From Nocardioides speluncae (GTDB taxonomy: Bacteria; Actinomycetota; Actinomycetes; Propionibacteriales; Nocardioidaceae), in the NCBI RefSeq assembly GCF_003121585.1, contig NZ_QEOO01000017.1, positions 22,108 through 86,107 of the forward strand: DNA of 64,000 bases, read 5' to 3'. The notes under the pieces were generated by a model, which worked only from the letters and a program-made list of their open reading frames with translations, ran no database searches and was not told the DNA's origin. This document shows positions 8,947 through 16,558 of the stretch, in pieces (position 1 is the first letter of the stretch; each line of letters begins with the position of its first letter). A program made the translations under genes and the position numbers.

Positions 8947-10266
8947 ATGACAACTCTTCCTCAGAGCACCTTCAACGAGCTCAGCGCCAGCGTCCGTGGG
9001 CGGGTGTGGCTGCCCGCCGACACCGACTTCGACGACGTACGGCGACCGTGGAACCTCGCGGTCGAGCAGCATGCCAGCGCCGTGGTGGAGGCCGCCGACG
9101 CCGACGACATCGCGCAGCTGGTGAGCTTCGCCTCGGCGAGGGGCGTGCCGATCGCCACCCAGCCCAGCGGCCACGGCGCGACCGGACGAACGGCGGACGC
9201 GATCCTGCTGCGCACCGCTCGCCTGGACACCATCGACGTCGACCCGGCGGCGATGACCGCGCGGATCGGCGCCGGGGTCCGTTCCGGCGAGCTGCAGCGC
9301 GCCGCCGCCGTACACGGCCTCACCGCGCTGCCGGGCAGCTCCCCCGTCGTGACCGTCGCCGGCGCGGCGCTCGGCGGCGGGCTGAGCTGGTTCGGGCGAG
9401 CGTTCGGCTGGATGGCCGACAGCGTCGTTGCCTTCGACATCGTCGCCGCCGACGGCACCGCCCACCACGTCACGCAGAGCACCGACCCCGACCTGTTCTG
9501 GGCACTGCGAGGCGGTGGCGGCGATCTGGCCATCGTCACCGCGCTGGAGCTGCAGCTGCGCCCGGCGCCCACTGTCTTCGGTGGCCGCCAGCTCTGGCCG
9601 GCGACCCACGCGCGCCAGGTTGCCGAGGTCTACCGGTCCATCACCGAGTCCGCGCCCGACTCACTCACCCTGTGGCTCGAGCTGCTGAACTTCCCCGGCG
9701 CCGACCCGATGGTGGCGATCGACTCGACGTACCTGGGCGACGAGGAGACCGGCCGCCGGCTCATGAAGGAGACCAGCCTGCTGCCCTCGCCGCTGTCCGA
9801 CACGCGCGCGCCGATCAGCGTCGCCGACCTCGGCGCGATCACCGCAGAGCCCACCGACCCGGCCCCCGGACAGTCACGTGCAGAGCTGCTCACCCACCTC
9901 GACGAAACCGCACTGGCGGCGCTCCTCGACGAGCCGATCGCGCCGCTCATGGGGGTGCAGGTCCGCCATCTCGGTGGCGCCTTCGCGAGCCCGAGCGACA
10001 GCCCGCACGGACCGCTCAGCGAGCCGTACGCCGTCTACATGTTCGGGATTCCCGCGACACCAGAGCTGGCAGCCTCGATCGGGGCCAAGCAGGCGGCGCT
10101 TGCCGACGCACTGCCCGCCAGCGGCCGCAAGCCAGCCACGTTCCTCAACCCGACGGAGCGGCTGTCCGACGCCCTGCCTGACGCCTCGATGCAGCGACTT
10201 CGCAGGCTCAAGGCCGACCGCGATCCCCGCGGCATCATCCAAGGCAATTTCAGCATCTTGGACTGA
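8947..10266 (+). CDS. FAD-linked oxidase of the berberine-bridge-enzyme family
   Basis: A 439-residue oxidoreductase. The FAD-binding PCMH domain (about 30-205) contains PSGHGATG, whose His is the usual 8alpha-histidyl FAD attachment site, and GAALGGGLSWFGRAFG. The C-terminal part is a BBE-like substrate domain, but the final FSILD lacks the typical NxNx(P) end. These enzymes oxidise sugars or secondary metabolites with oxygen. The substrate is unknown. Confidence 0.82.
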   Translation: MTTLPQSTFNELSASVRGRVWLPADTDFDDVRRPWNLAVEQHASAVVEAADADDIAQLVSFASARGVPIATQPSGHGATGRTADAILLRTARLDTIDVDPAAMTARIGAGVRSGELQRAAAVHGLTALPGSSPVVTVAGAALGGGLSWFGRAFGWMADSVVAFDIVAADGTAHHVTQSTDPDLFWALRGGGGDLAIVTALELQLRPAPTVFGGRQLWPATHARQVAEVYRSITESAPDSLTLWLELLNFPGADPMVAIDSTYLGDEETGRRLMKETSLLPSPLSDTRAPISVADLGAITAEPTDPAPGQSRAELLTHLDETALAALLDEPIAPLMGVQVRHLGGAFASPSDSPHGPLSEPYAVYMFGIPATPELAASIGAKQAALADALPASGRKPATFLNPTERLSDALPDASMQRLRRLKADRDPRGIIQGNFSILD

Positions 10267-10316
10267 TTTCCAGCGAGGCAATACAGCCGAAACGTCCTGG
10301 GCCGTATCGTCGCGAC

Positions 10317-11873
10317 ATGAACCGGATGTTCGCGGGGTACGCCGGGGGCGCGGCGTACGACGAGATGTTCGACGACGGCGATCTGCGCGCGCCGTACACC
10401 GACCTCCGCAGCTCGCTCGACGACCTGTCCGAGGCTGAGCTCCACGGCCGGATCGAGGCGGTGCAGTCGTCGTACCTCGACCAGGGCGTCACCTTCGACA
10501 TCGGCGGCGAGGAGCGGGCGTTCCCGCTGGACATCCTGCCGCGGGTGATCGAGCACGACACCTGGGCGACGATCGAGCACGGCGTCCAGCAGCGGGTGCG
10601 GGCGCTGGAGCTGTTCCTCGACGACGTGTACGACGAGGGCCGGGTCTTCGACGACCGGGTGATCCCGCGGTCGGTGGTCACCACCTCGACCCACTACCAC
10701 CGCGAGATCGCCGGCCTGGAGCCGCCGAACGGGGTCCGGATCCACGTCTCCGGCATCGACCTGGTGCGCGACGACGCGGGCGAGTTCCGGGTGCTGGAGG
10801 ACAACGTCCGGGTGCCGAGCGGGGTCTCGTACGTGATGACCAACCGGCGCGCGATCTCGGCCGCGCTGCCCGAAAGCTTCGCCCGGCACCGGATCCGGCC
10901 GGTCGCCGGCTACCCGCGCCGGCTGCTGCAGGCGCTCCGGGCGGCGGCCCCCGCGGGCGTGACCGAGCCGACCGTCGTCGTACTCACCCCCGGCGTGTTC
11001 AACGGCGCCTACTTCGAGCACGCGCTGCTCGCCCGGACCATGGGCGTGGAGCTGGTCGAGGGCCGCGACCTGGAGTGCCGGCGCGGCCGGGTGACGATGC
11101 GGACCACGCACGGGCCGGAGCCGGTGCACGTGATCTACCGCCGGGTGGACGACGAGTTCCTCGATCCGGTGCACTTCCGCGGCGACTCGCTGCTGGGCTG
11201 CCCAGGCCTGATCAACGCGGCCCGCGCCGGCAACGTCACCATCGCCAACGCGGTCGGCAACGGCGTCGCCGACGACAAGCTGGTCTACACCTACCTGCCG
11301 GACCTGATCCGCTACTACATGTCGGAGGAGCCGATCCTGCGCAACGTCGACACCTGGCGGATGGATGACCCGGACGCGCGCGAGGAGGTGATGGACCGCC
11401 TCCACGAGCTGGTGCTGAAGCCGGTCGACGGCTCGGGCGGCAAGGGCATCGTGATCGGGCCGCGGGCCTCTGCCGCGGAGCTGGACGCGCTGCGGGCCAA
11501 GGTCCTGGAGGACCCGCGGTCGTGGATCGCGCAGCCGGTGGTGCAGCTGTCGACGGTACCGACGTACGTCGGCGACAAGATGGCGCCGCGGCACGTCGAC
11601 CTGCGGCCGTTCGCGGTCAACGACGGCCAGCGGGTGTGGGTGCTGCCCGGTGGTCTGACCCGGGTCGCGCTGCCGGAGGGCGAGCTGATCGTGAACTCCT
11701 CGCGCGGCGGCGGCTCGAAGGACACCTGGGTGCTCGCCGGGCCGGGTGCTCCGCACCGCACCGACCTGCCGCCGCTGCTGCCGTCCACCTCGCCGCAGGT
11801 CTCCGGGCCGGCGATGGACGACCTGACCGGCCAGCAGCAGCAACAGCAACAGGCTCGGGACCTCCCATGCTGA
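10317..11873 (+). CDS. Circularly permuted type 2 ATP-grasp protein
   Basis: The 518-residue protein matches the circularly permuted ATP-grasp family (YYGDxxR-type) with FDIGGEERAFPLDILPRVI, GVRIHVSGIDLVR, LEDNVRVPSGVSYVMTNR, LKPVDGSGGKGIVIG and RHVDLRPFAV. It is the first gene of a three-gene operon found in many bacteria (ATP-grasp, alpha-E protein, transglutaminase-like protein), suspected to make and cleave a small peptide amide; the product is unknown. A seven-glutamine run sits just before the C-terminus, encoded by a CAG/CAA repeat that may slip. The stop overlaps the next start by 7 bp. Confidence 0.9.
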   Translation: MNRMFAGYAGGAAYDEMFDDGDLRAPYTDLRSSLDDLSEAELHGRIEAVQSSYLDQGVTFDIGGEERAFPLDILPRVIEHDTWATIEHGVQQRVRALELFLDDVYDEGRVFDDRVIPRSVVTTSTHYHREIAGLEPPNGVRIHVSGIDLVRDDAGEFRVLEDNVRVPSGVSYVMTNRRAISAALPESFARHRIRPVAGYPRRLLQALRAAAPAGVTEPTVVVLTPGVFNGAYFEHALLARTMGVELVEGRDLECRRGRVTMRTTHGPEPVHVIYRRVDDEFLDPVHFRGDSLLGCPGLINAARAGNVTIANAVGNGVADDKLVYTYLPDLIRYYMSEEPILRNVDTWRMDDPDAREEVMDRLHELVLKPVDGSGGKGIVIGPRASAAELDALRAKVLEDPRSWIAQPVVQLSTVPTYVGDKMAPRHVDLRPFAVNDGQRVWVLPGGLTRVALPEGELIVNSSRGGGSKDTWVLAGPGAPHRTDLPPLLPSTSPQVSGPAMDDLTGQQQQQQQARDLPC

Positions 11874-12805
11874 GCCGGATCGCGGAGTCGCTGTTCTGGA
11901 TCGGCCGGTACGTCGAGCGCGCCGAGGACACCGCGCGGATCCTCGACGTCCAGACCCAGCTGATGCTGGAGGACCCGGGCGTCGACGAGAGCGCCACCTG
12001 TCGCACGCTGCTGTCGATCATGGGCGTGGACGCGCCCGACGACGGGCCGGTCAGCGTGCCGACGACCCTCGAGCTGCTGGCGTACGACGCGCAGTCGCCG
12101 GTGTCGATCGCGGCGGCGCTCGCCGCTGCGCGCGAGAGTGCCCGCCGGGCGCGCGAGACGCTGTCGGAGCCGCTCTGGGAGTCGATCAACGCGACCTGGC
12201 GGGCGATCCCGTCGGGCCGGTTCCGGGCGCTGCGGCCGCCGGCGACGTTCCGCTGGGTGCGCGACCGCGCGGCGCTGATCAACGGCACCGCCGACGCCAC
12301 CATGACCCGCGACGAGGGCTGGCAGTTCCTGGTGCTGGGCCGCTCCATCGAGCGCGCCGACATGACCGCCCGGCTGGTCGCGACCGCGGCCATCGCCTCC
12401 ACCGGGCCGGCGCCGGCCTGGACGACCACCCTGCGCGCGTGCGGCGGCTACGAGGCGTTCCTGCGCGCCTACCGAGGCCAGACCGACCGGCAGGCGGCGG
12501 AGTTTCTGCTGCTGGACCGGCTGTTCCCGCGGTCGGTGGTGCACGCCCTCGACCGCGCCGAGGACGCGCTCGCCACGCTGGAGTCGACCGGCCAGCGGGC
12601 CGGCGTACGAGACGACGCGCAGCGGCTGCTCGGCCGCACCCGCACCGACCTGGTCTACCGCTCGCTCAGCGACGTGGTGGTGAACCTGCCGCGGGAGATG
12701 GAGCGGCTCCAGCACACGTGCGCGGCGGCGACCGAGGCGATCACCCAGCGGTACTTCGCGGGCTCCGAGGCGACCGAGTGGCACGGCGGAAAGGTGGTGG
12801 GGTGA
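11867..12805 (+). CDS. Alpha-E domain protein
   Basis: A 312-residue all-helical protein with the family start MLSRIAESLFWIGRYVERAED and the repeated LGRSIERADMTARL motif. Alpha-E proteins always accompany the ATP-grasp and transglutaminase genes found here on both sides and probably form a complex with them; the biochemical role is not established. The overlap with the upstream gene and the GTGA overlap with the downstream one indicate translational coupling. Confidence 0.9.
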   Translation: MLSRIAESLFWIGRYVERAEDTARILDVQTQLMLEDPGVDESATCRTLLSIMGVDAPDDGPVSVPTTLELLAYDAQSPVSIAAALAAARESARRARETLSEPLWESINATWRAIPSGRFRALRPPATFRWVRDRAALINGTADATMTRDEGWQFLVLGRSIERADMTARLVATAAIASTGPAPAWTTTLRACGGYEAFLRAYRGQTDRQAAEFLLLDRLFPRSVVHALDRAEDALATLESTGQRAGVRDDAQRLLGRTRTDLVYRSLSDVVVNLPREMERLQHTCAAATEAITQRYFAGSEATEWHGGKVVG

Positions 12806-13647
12806 GCATGCAGCTGCGGATCACGCACACGACCGGCTTCGAGTACGACGGCCCGGTGGCCGCGTCGTACAACGAGGTGCGCCTGACCCCGGTGACCTCG
12901 GTCGGCCAGATCGTCGCGCATACCCGGCTCGACGTGACGCCGTCGCCGTGGGTCTACACCTACCGCGACTACTTCGGCACCCACGTCACCGCCTTCGAGG
13001 TGCTGGACCCGCACCAGTCGCTGCGGGTGGTGGCGTCGGCGACGGTGTTCACGAACCGGCCCGAGCCGGCCGCGCCGAGGCTGGCCTGGTCCCAAGTCAC
13101 TGACCCTGCGGTCCAGGACCTGCACACCGAGTACCTCACGCTGCCCGACCTGGTCCGGCCCGCCGAGGAGCTGGTCGAGCTCGCCGGGTCGCTGCGCGCC
13201 GAGACGTCGCTGCCAGGCGAGACGGCGCGCGCGATCTGCGCGCTGGTTCACGAGAAGCTGGAGTACCGAAGCGGCGCCACCGACGTACTCACCGCGGCGG
13301 CCGAGGCCTGGGAGCAGCGGGCCGGCGTCTGTCAGGACATCGCGCACGTCGTGGTCGGCACCCTCCGTAGCCTGGGCATCCCCGCCCGCTACGTGTCCGG
13401 CTACCTGCACCCCGGCAAGGACGCGCCGGTCGGCGAGTCGGTGGTCGGCGAGTCGCACGCGTGGGTCGAGTGGTGGGACGACGGCTGGTGTGCCTACGAC
13501 CCCACCAACGACCAGCCGATCGGCGACCGGCACGTCGTGATCGCCGCCGGCCGCGACTACGGCGACGTACCGCCGCTCAGCGGCATCTACAGCGGCGGCG
13601 CCACCTCGTCGATGTTCGTGAACGTCGAGGTCACCCGGCTCGCCTGA
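12802..13647 (+). CDS. Transglutaminase-like cysteine peptidase
   Basis: The 281-residue protein has an N-terminal beta-domain (ITHTTGFEYDGPVAASYNEV) and a transglutaminase core with Cys in GVCQDIAHV, His in GESHAWVEWW and Asp in AYDPTND. Relatives are predicted proteases or amidases. The GTG at 12802 overlaps the upstream stop (GTGA) and is preferred; an ATG two codons later is the alternative. Last gene of the three-gene operon; rnpB begins 33 bp after it. Confidence 0.88.
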   Translation: MSMQLRITHTTGFEYDGPVAASYNEVRLTPVTSVGQIVAHTRLDVTPSPWVYTYRDYFGTHVTAFEVLDPHQSLRVVASATVFTNRPEPAAPRLAWSQVTDPAVQDLHTEYLTLPDLVRPAEELVELAGSLRAETSLPGETARAICALVHEKLEYRSGATDVLTAAAEAWEQRAGVCQDIAHVVVGTLRSLGIPARYVSGYLHPGKDAPVGESVVGESHAWVEWWDDGWCAYDPTNDQPIGDRHVVIAAGRDYGDVPPLSGIYSGGATSSMFVNVEVTRLA

Positions 13648-13680
13648 CTCGACTCTCTCCCGACTCCACTATCCTGATTG

Positions 13681-14097
13681 GGCGGATGGGCTGGCCGGGC
13701 GACCGCGTCGTACTCGCAGGAGTACGCCGAGGAAGGTCCGGGCTCCACAGAGCAAGGTGGTGGGCAACACCCACCCGGGGCAACCCGCGGGAAAGTGCCA
13801 CAGAGAACAGACCGCCTCCCGGCTCAGGCCGGGCGGTAAGGGTGAAACGGTGGTGCAAGAGACCACCAGTACGCCGGGCGACCGGCGTAGCTAGGTAAAC
13901 CCCACCTGGAGCAAGATCAAGAAGTCGCACCTCCCCGGAGGAGCGATGCGCGTACGTTCGAGGGCTGCTCGCCCGAGTACGCGGGTAGATCGCACGAGAC
14001 CGCCGGCAACGGCGGTCCTAGATGGATGGTCGCCAACCGTCCGGTCGAAAGGCCGGCGGCGAACAGAACCCGGCCTATGAGCCAGCCCATCCGCCAT
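13681..14097 (+). ncRNA. rnpB: RNase P RNA, bacterial type A
   Basis: The RNA component of RNase P, which matures tRNA 5' ends. The 5' GGCGGATGGGCTGG pairs perfectly with the 3' CCAGCCCATCCGCC (helix P1). The conserved GAGGAAGGTCCGGGCTCC follows ~50 bases in, ACAGAGAACAGACCGCC and GGTAAGGGTGAAACGGTG lie in the middle, and AGAACCCGGCCTAT near the 3' end. The final 31 bases double as the integration core of the downstream element, so the gene stays intact after insertion. Confidence 0.96.
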
Positions 14098-14101
14098 TGG
14101 G
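14067..14101. other. attL core (35 bp)
   Basis: Identical to 22808-22842. It starts within the conserved 3' region of rnpB and extends 4 bases past its end, so recombination restores a functional RNase P RNA 3' end. The integrase gene ends 22 bp away, the normal position for an integrase beside its site. Confidence 0.93.
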
Positions 14102-14123
14102 CCTCTGACCTGCGGCGGAGCGT

Positions 14124-15221
14124 TCATTGGGCACCCTCCGCCCGCGCAGCGCCCGCAGGAATTCCGAGCGCGGACTGCACGACCGCCCGCGAGCGGTCGT
14201 CCTCGTCGCCCATCAGGTGGCCGTAGGTGTCGAGCGTCTCGGTCGCGGACTTGTGGCCGAGCAGCGCCTGGAGGACCTTGATCGACTGGCCACCCCGGAT
14301 CTGCACGCTGGCGTAGTAGTGCCGCAGGTCGTGCGGCGTCGCATCGGTGCCGACAGCCTTAGCGGCCCGGTGCCACGCCGTCCACAGCGTGCTCGGTCGG
14401 AGCGGCGTCCCGATCGCGCTCTGGAAGATCAGCCCCGTCTTGTGGGCCGGGTACGCCGCCAGGTGGGCGGACAGCGCCTCGATCACGACGTCGGCAACGG
14501 GGATCAGCCGATCCGACGCGACCGTCTTCGGCTCGCACCAGGTCGGCACGTCGCCGGATCCCTTGGCGAGCTGGCGGTCGACCCTGACCGTCTTGCGGAG
14601 GAAGTCGACCCGGTCGACCGTGAGCCCGAGCAGCTCGCTACGCCGCATCCCAGTACCGGCACCCACCGTGACCAGCGCGCGGAAGTGCCCGGGCATCGCG
14701 TCGCGCACCGCCACCACCGTCTCGGTGGTGATCGGCACCAGCGCCGACTTCGCCGGCAGCGGCGGCAGCTTCACGCCGGCCGTTGGCGACTCGATGATGC
14801 GCCGGTCCCCCACGGCGGCCTTGAGCACGATCGAGAGCACGGTGAACCGGCCCTCGACGGTCGACGGCTTGGCCTTGACGGTCCAGGCCTTGACGAGCTT
14901 CTGCACGTCGGCCTTGCGGATCCGGTCGAGCGGCACGTCGCCGAGCGTCGGGTACAGGTGCAGCCGCAGGATCGACTCGAAGGTCTCCTCGGTCCGCTCG
15001 CGGTGGATCTGCCGGGTGCGCCACTGCTCGGCGTACGTCTTGAACGTCTCCTTGCCGGCGCGCGGGTCGACGTACTGCCCGGTGACCAGCGCCGCGGTCT
15101 GCTCGTCGAGCCACCGCTGCGCGTCGACCTTCCGGTCGAACGTCTTCATCGGCTCCTTGCCGCGGCCGTCCCGGTACCGGGCCCGCCACCGGCCGTTAGG
15201 CCTCTTCTTGATGCTGCTCAT
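14124..15221 (-). CDS. int: Tyrosine-recombinase integrase
   Basis: A 365-residue phage-type integrase. An N-terminal arm-binding part (SSIKKRPNGRWRARYRDGRGKE) is followed by a SAM-like core-binding domain (about 60-150) and the catalytic domain with Arg in GTGMRRSELLGL, HDLRHYYAS (HxxR), LGHKSATETLDTYGHL (His and the Tyr nucleophile). It should recombine the 35-bp rnpB core for insertion and, with the excisionase, for excision. The ATG overlaps the stop of the excisionase-like gene (ATGA). Confidence 0.95.
   Translation of the reverse strand: MSSIKKRPNGRWRARYRDGRGKEPMKTFDRKVDAQRWLDEQTAALVTGQYVDPRAGKETFKTYAEQWRTRQIHRERTEETFESILRLHLYPTLGDVPLDRIRKADVQKLVKAWTVKAKPSTVEGRFTVLSIVLKAAVGDRRIIESPTAGVKLPPLPAKSALVPITTETVVAVRDAMPGHFRALVTVGAGTGMRRSELLGLTVDRVDFLRKTVRVDRQLAKGSGDVPTWCEPKTVASDRLIPVADVVIEALSAHLAAYPAHKTGLIFQSAIGTPLRPSTLWTAWHRAAKAVGTDATPHDLRHYYASVQIRGGQSIKVLQALLGHKSATETLDTYGHLMGDEDDRSRAVVQSALGIPAGAARAEGAQ
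14147..14166. repeat. Candidate integrase arm-type repeat, left copy
   Basis: A 20-bp sequence CAGCGCCCGCAGGAATTCCG inside the 3' end of int recurs with one mismatch at 22691-22710 near attR, in the same orientation. Paired short direct repeats near both ends are what arm-type integrase sites look like; this role is inferred. Confidence 0.5.
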
Positions 15222-15505
15222 GCGGACCGCCTCCGCCGGCGCCGTACCGGGACGGCGGGGACCGGGCGCATCGCGGCGAGCAGCTTCGCGACGTCGGCCT
15301 CGGTGAACCGCCAGCCGGCGGTGCCGCCGAGGCGGGCGCCGATGCCGAACTTCCGGGCCCGCTCACTCACCAGCCTGGGCGAGCAGCGCAGCTCCTTGGC
15401 GACCTCGGGCAGCGTCATGTAGGCACGCTGCTCACCGCAGTCGCACCCCGAGCAGCAGCGCGTTACGGCTGCACCCGTAACGTCAGGACCCTTGATGCTG
15501 GCCAT
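15218..15505 (-). CDS. Excisionase-like helix-turn-helix protein
   Basis: 95 residues. The core YMTLPEVAKELRCSPRLVSER...GWRFTEADVAKLLAAM is a winged-helix MerR/excisionase (HTH_17) fold, ending in a strongly basic tail. A CxCDCGEQ-type cysteine cluster precedes it (CCSGCDCG), possibly binding zinc. It lies between repressor and integrase and overlaps both, so it is the likely recombination-directionality factor, though a regulatory role is possible. Start at the ATG at 15505, which overlaps the repressor's end; GAAAGG precedes it. Confidence 0.8.
   Translation of the reverse strand: MASIKGPDVTGAAVTRCCSGCDCGEQRAYMTLPEVAKELRCSPRLVSERARKFGIGARLGGTAGWRFTEADVAKLLAAMRPVPAVPVRRRRRRSA
15461..15482. 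promoter_or_regulatory. Inverted repeat CGTTACGG-N6-CCGTAACG
   Basis: Two perfect 8-bp arms around a 6-bp spacer, at the start of the excisionase-like gene. The half-site CGTTACG returns as two tandem 12-bp palindromes at 21668-21691 and once at 21823-21829, so a single element-encoded protein may bind all of them. Confidence 0.55.
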
Positions 15506-15995
15506 CGCCGGCGAACCTTTCTCGAGCAGTGTCGACGCGAGCGTTGGCCTCTGCGACGGCGGCCTCGGCCTGGGCCAGCTGCTGCGCGGCCGCGACCTGG
15601 TCGCGCAGCGCAGTCTGCTGCTGGCGCTCAGCTTCCAGCAGATCCCGGTGCTCGTCATTGAGGGGCGCCACGCTGAGGCACATGTCGTCGACCGTGCGGT
15701 CGAAGGTCTGCGCCAGGGCGGCGGCCTCGAACAAGCGCAGCGGTCGGCGCGTTGCGTCGTCCTCGCGCTCCAGCTTGGCCACTGCGCTCTGGCTTAGCGG
15801 AACGTCGCGCGACGCCATCAAGCGCGCCAGGGCGGCTTGTGTCATCCCGCGCGCCTCCCGCTCGAGCCGCAGGTTTCCAGCGAAAAAGCGCTCGGCCACC
15901 AACGGCGCCCAGACGATGCCGTCCTCGAACTCGTGGCCTTTTGGGTATGGCAGCCCGAGGTGGAATCGGGTGCCCGGAGGGAACTTATGCGTCAT
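15483..15995 (-). CDS. XRE-family repressor-like protein with C-terminal coiled coil
   Basis: 170 residues. A helix-turn-helix of the Cro/CI type occupies about residues 42-100 (REARGMTQAALARLMASR...LSQSAVAKLERE), followed by an alanine/glutamine-rich helix (about 115-165, LEAERQQQTALRDQVAAA) likely to form a coiled coil. It is divergent from the AlpA-like gene across a promoter region with an inverted repeat, the standard plan of a lysogeny switch. ATG at 15995 is used; no clear ribosome site, so the mRNA may be leaderless. Confidence 0.82.
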   Translation of the reverse strand: MTHKFPPGTRFHLGLPYPKGHEFEDGIVWAPLVAERFFAGNLRLEREARGMTQAALARLMASRDVPLSQSAVAKLEREDDATRRPLRLFEAAALAQTFDRTVDDMCLSVAPLNDEHRDLLEAERQQQTALRDQVAAAQQLAQAEAAVAEANARVDTARERFAGDGQHQGS

Positions 15996-16016
15996 GGGCA
16001 TAAACATACATGCCCA
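15995..16016. promoter_or_regulatory. Candidate operator in the repressor/AlpA divergent region
   Basis: TGGGCAT - 8 bp - ATGCCCA, 7-bp perfect arms, overlapping the start codon of the repressor gene and lying 67 bp upstream of the AlpA-like gene. The local A+T content is high for this genome. Binding by the XRE protein is inferred. Confidence 0.6.
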
Positions 16017-16082
16017 GATTGCACTAGGCAACGCTTTCCACGTGATTCCATCAGAGCATCACGAATCATGCTGGAGGAGCAC

Positions 16083-16262
16083 ATGTCCCCATACCTGACC
16101 ACCGAAGAGGTGGCCGAACTGTTGCGTACGACGCCGGAGACCTGCCGCTACTGGCGCCACATCGGGAAGGGGCCGAAGAGCTTCAAGGTCGGCCGGCGCG
16201 TCCTCTACGACAGCGCCGACGTGCAGGCGTTCATCGATGCCGCGCGGAGTGTTTCGGGGTGA
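16083..16262 (+). CDS. AlpA-like helix-turn-helix regulator
   Basis: 59 residues that are essentially one HTH_17 domain: YLTTEEVAELLRTTPETCRYW, then GPKSFKVGRRVLYDSADVQAFID. AlpA/excisionase-like regulators of this size act as activators in many satellites. A GGAGGA ribosome site sits 5 bases before the ATG. First gene of the plus-strand replication operon; the next gene starts by GTGA overlap. Confidence 0.88.
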   Translation: MSPYLTTEEVAELLRTTPETCRYWRHIGKGPKSFKVGRRVLYDSADVQAFIDAARSVSG

Positions 16263-16558
16263 CCCCGTGGGAACCGAGCGCGTGGATGCGTGAGGCGATC
16301 GCCCGTCGTGTCCACGAGCTCGACGACGCCGCGGCGGTTGCCGACGTCGTCGTGATGACGCTGTCCGGCGAGGACTGGCGCGAGCTCGCCGAGGGCACGC
16401 CCGAGGACCGCACCTGTGACCGGTGCCGGGTGTACGTGCCGCCGGGCCGGCTGCTGTGGCTCGGCGCCCTGCCGATGCTGCGCCCCGGAGACGGCAAGAG
16501 GGCGGCGTTGGTGTTCGCGCCGCGCTCGTCGTGCAAGGCCGCAGAGGTGCTCCCATGA
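16259..16558 (+). CDS. Small CxxC-containing protein of unknown function
   Basis: 99 residues, not recognised. There is a helical acidic N-terminus (SAWMREAIARRVHELDDAAAVADVV), a CDRC motif near residue 54 and a single later Cys (RSSCKAAEVL), so a partial zinc knuckle is possible. Overlapping starts and stops on both sides (GTGA and ATGA) place it firmly in the AlpA - primase operon. Confidence 0.7.
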   Translation: MTPWEPSAWMREAIARRVHELDDAAAVADVVVMTLSGEDWRELAEGTPEDRTCDRCRVYVPPGRLLWLGALPMLRPGDGKRAALVFAPRSSCKAAEVLP

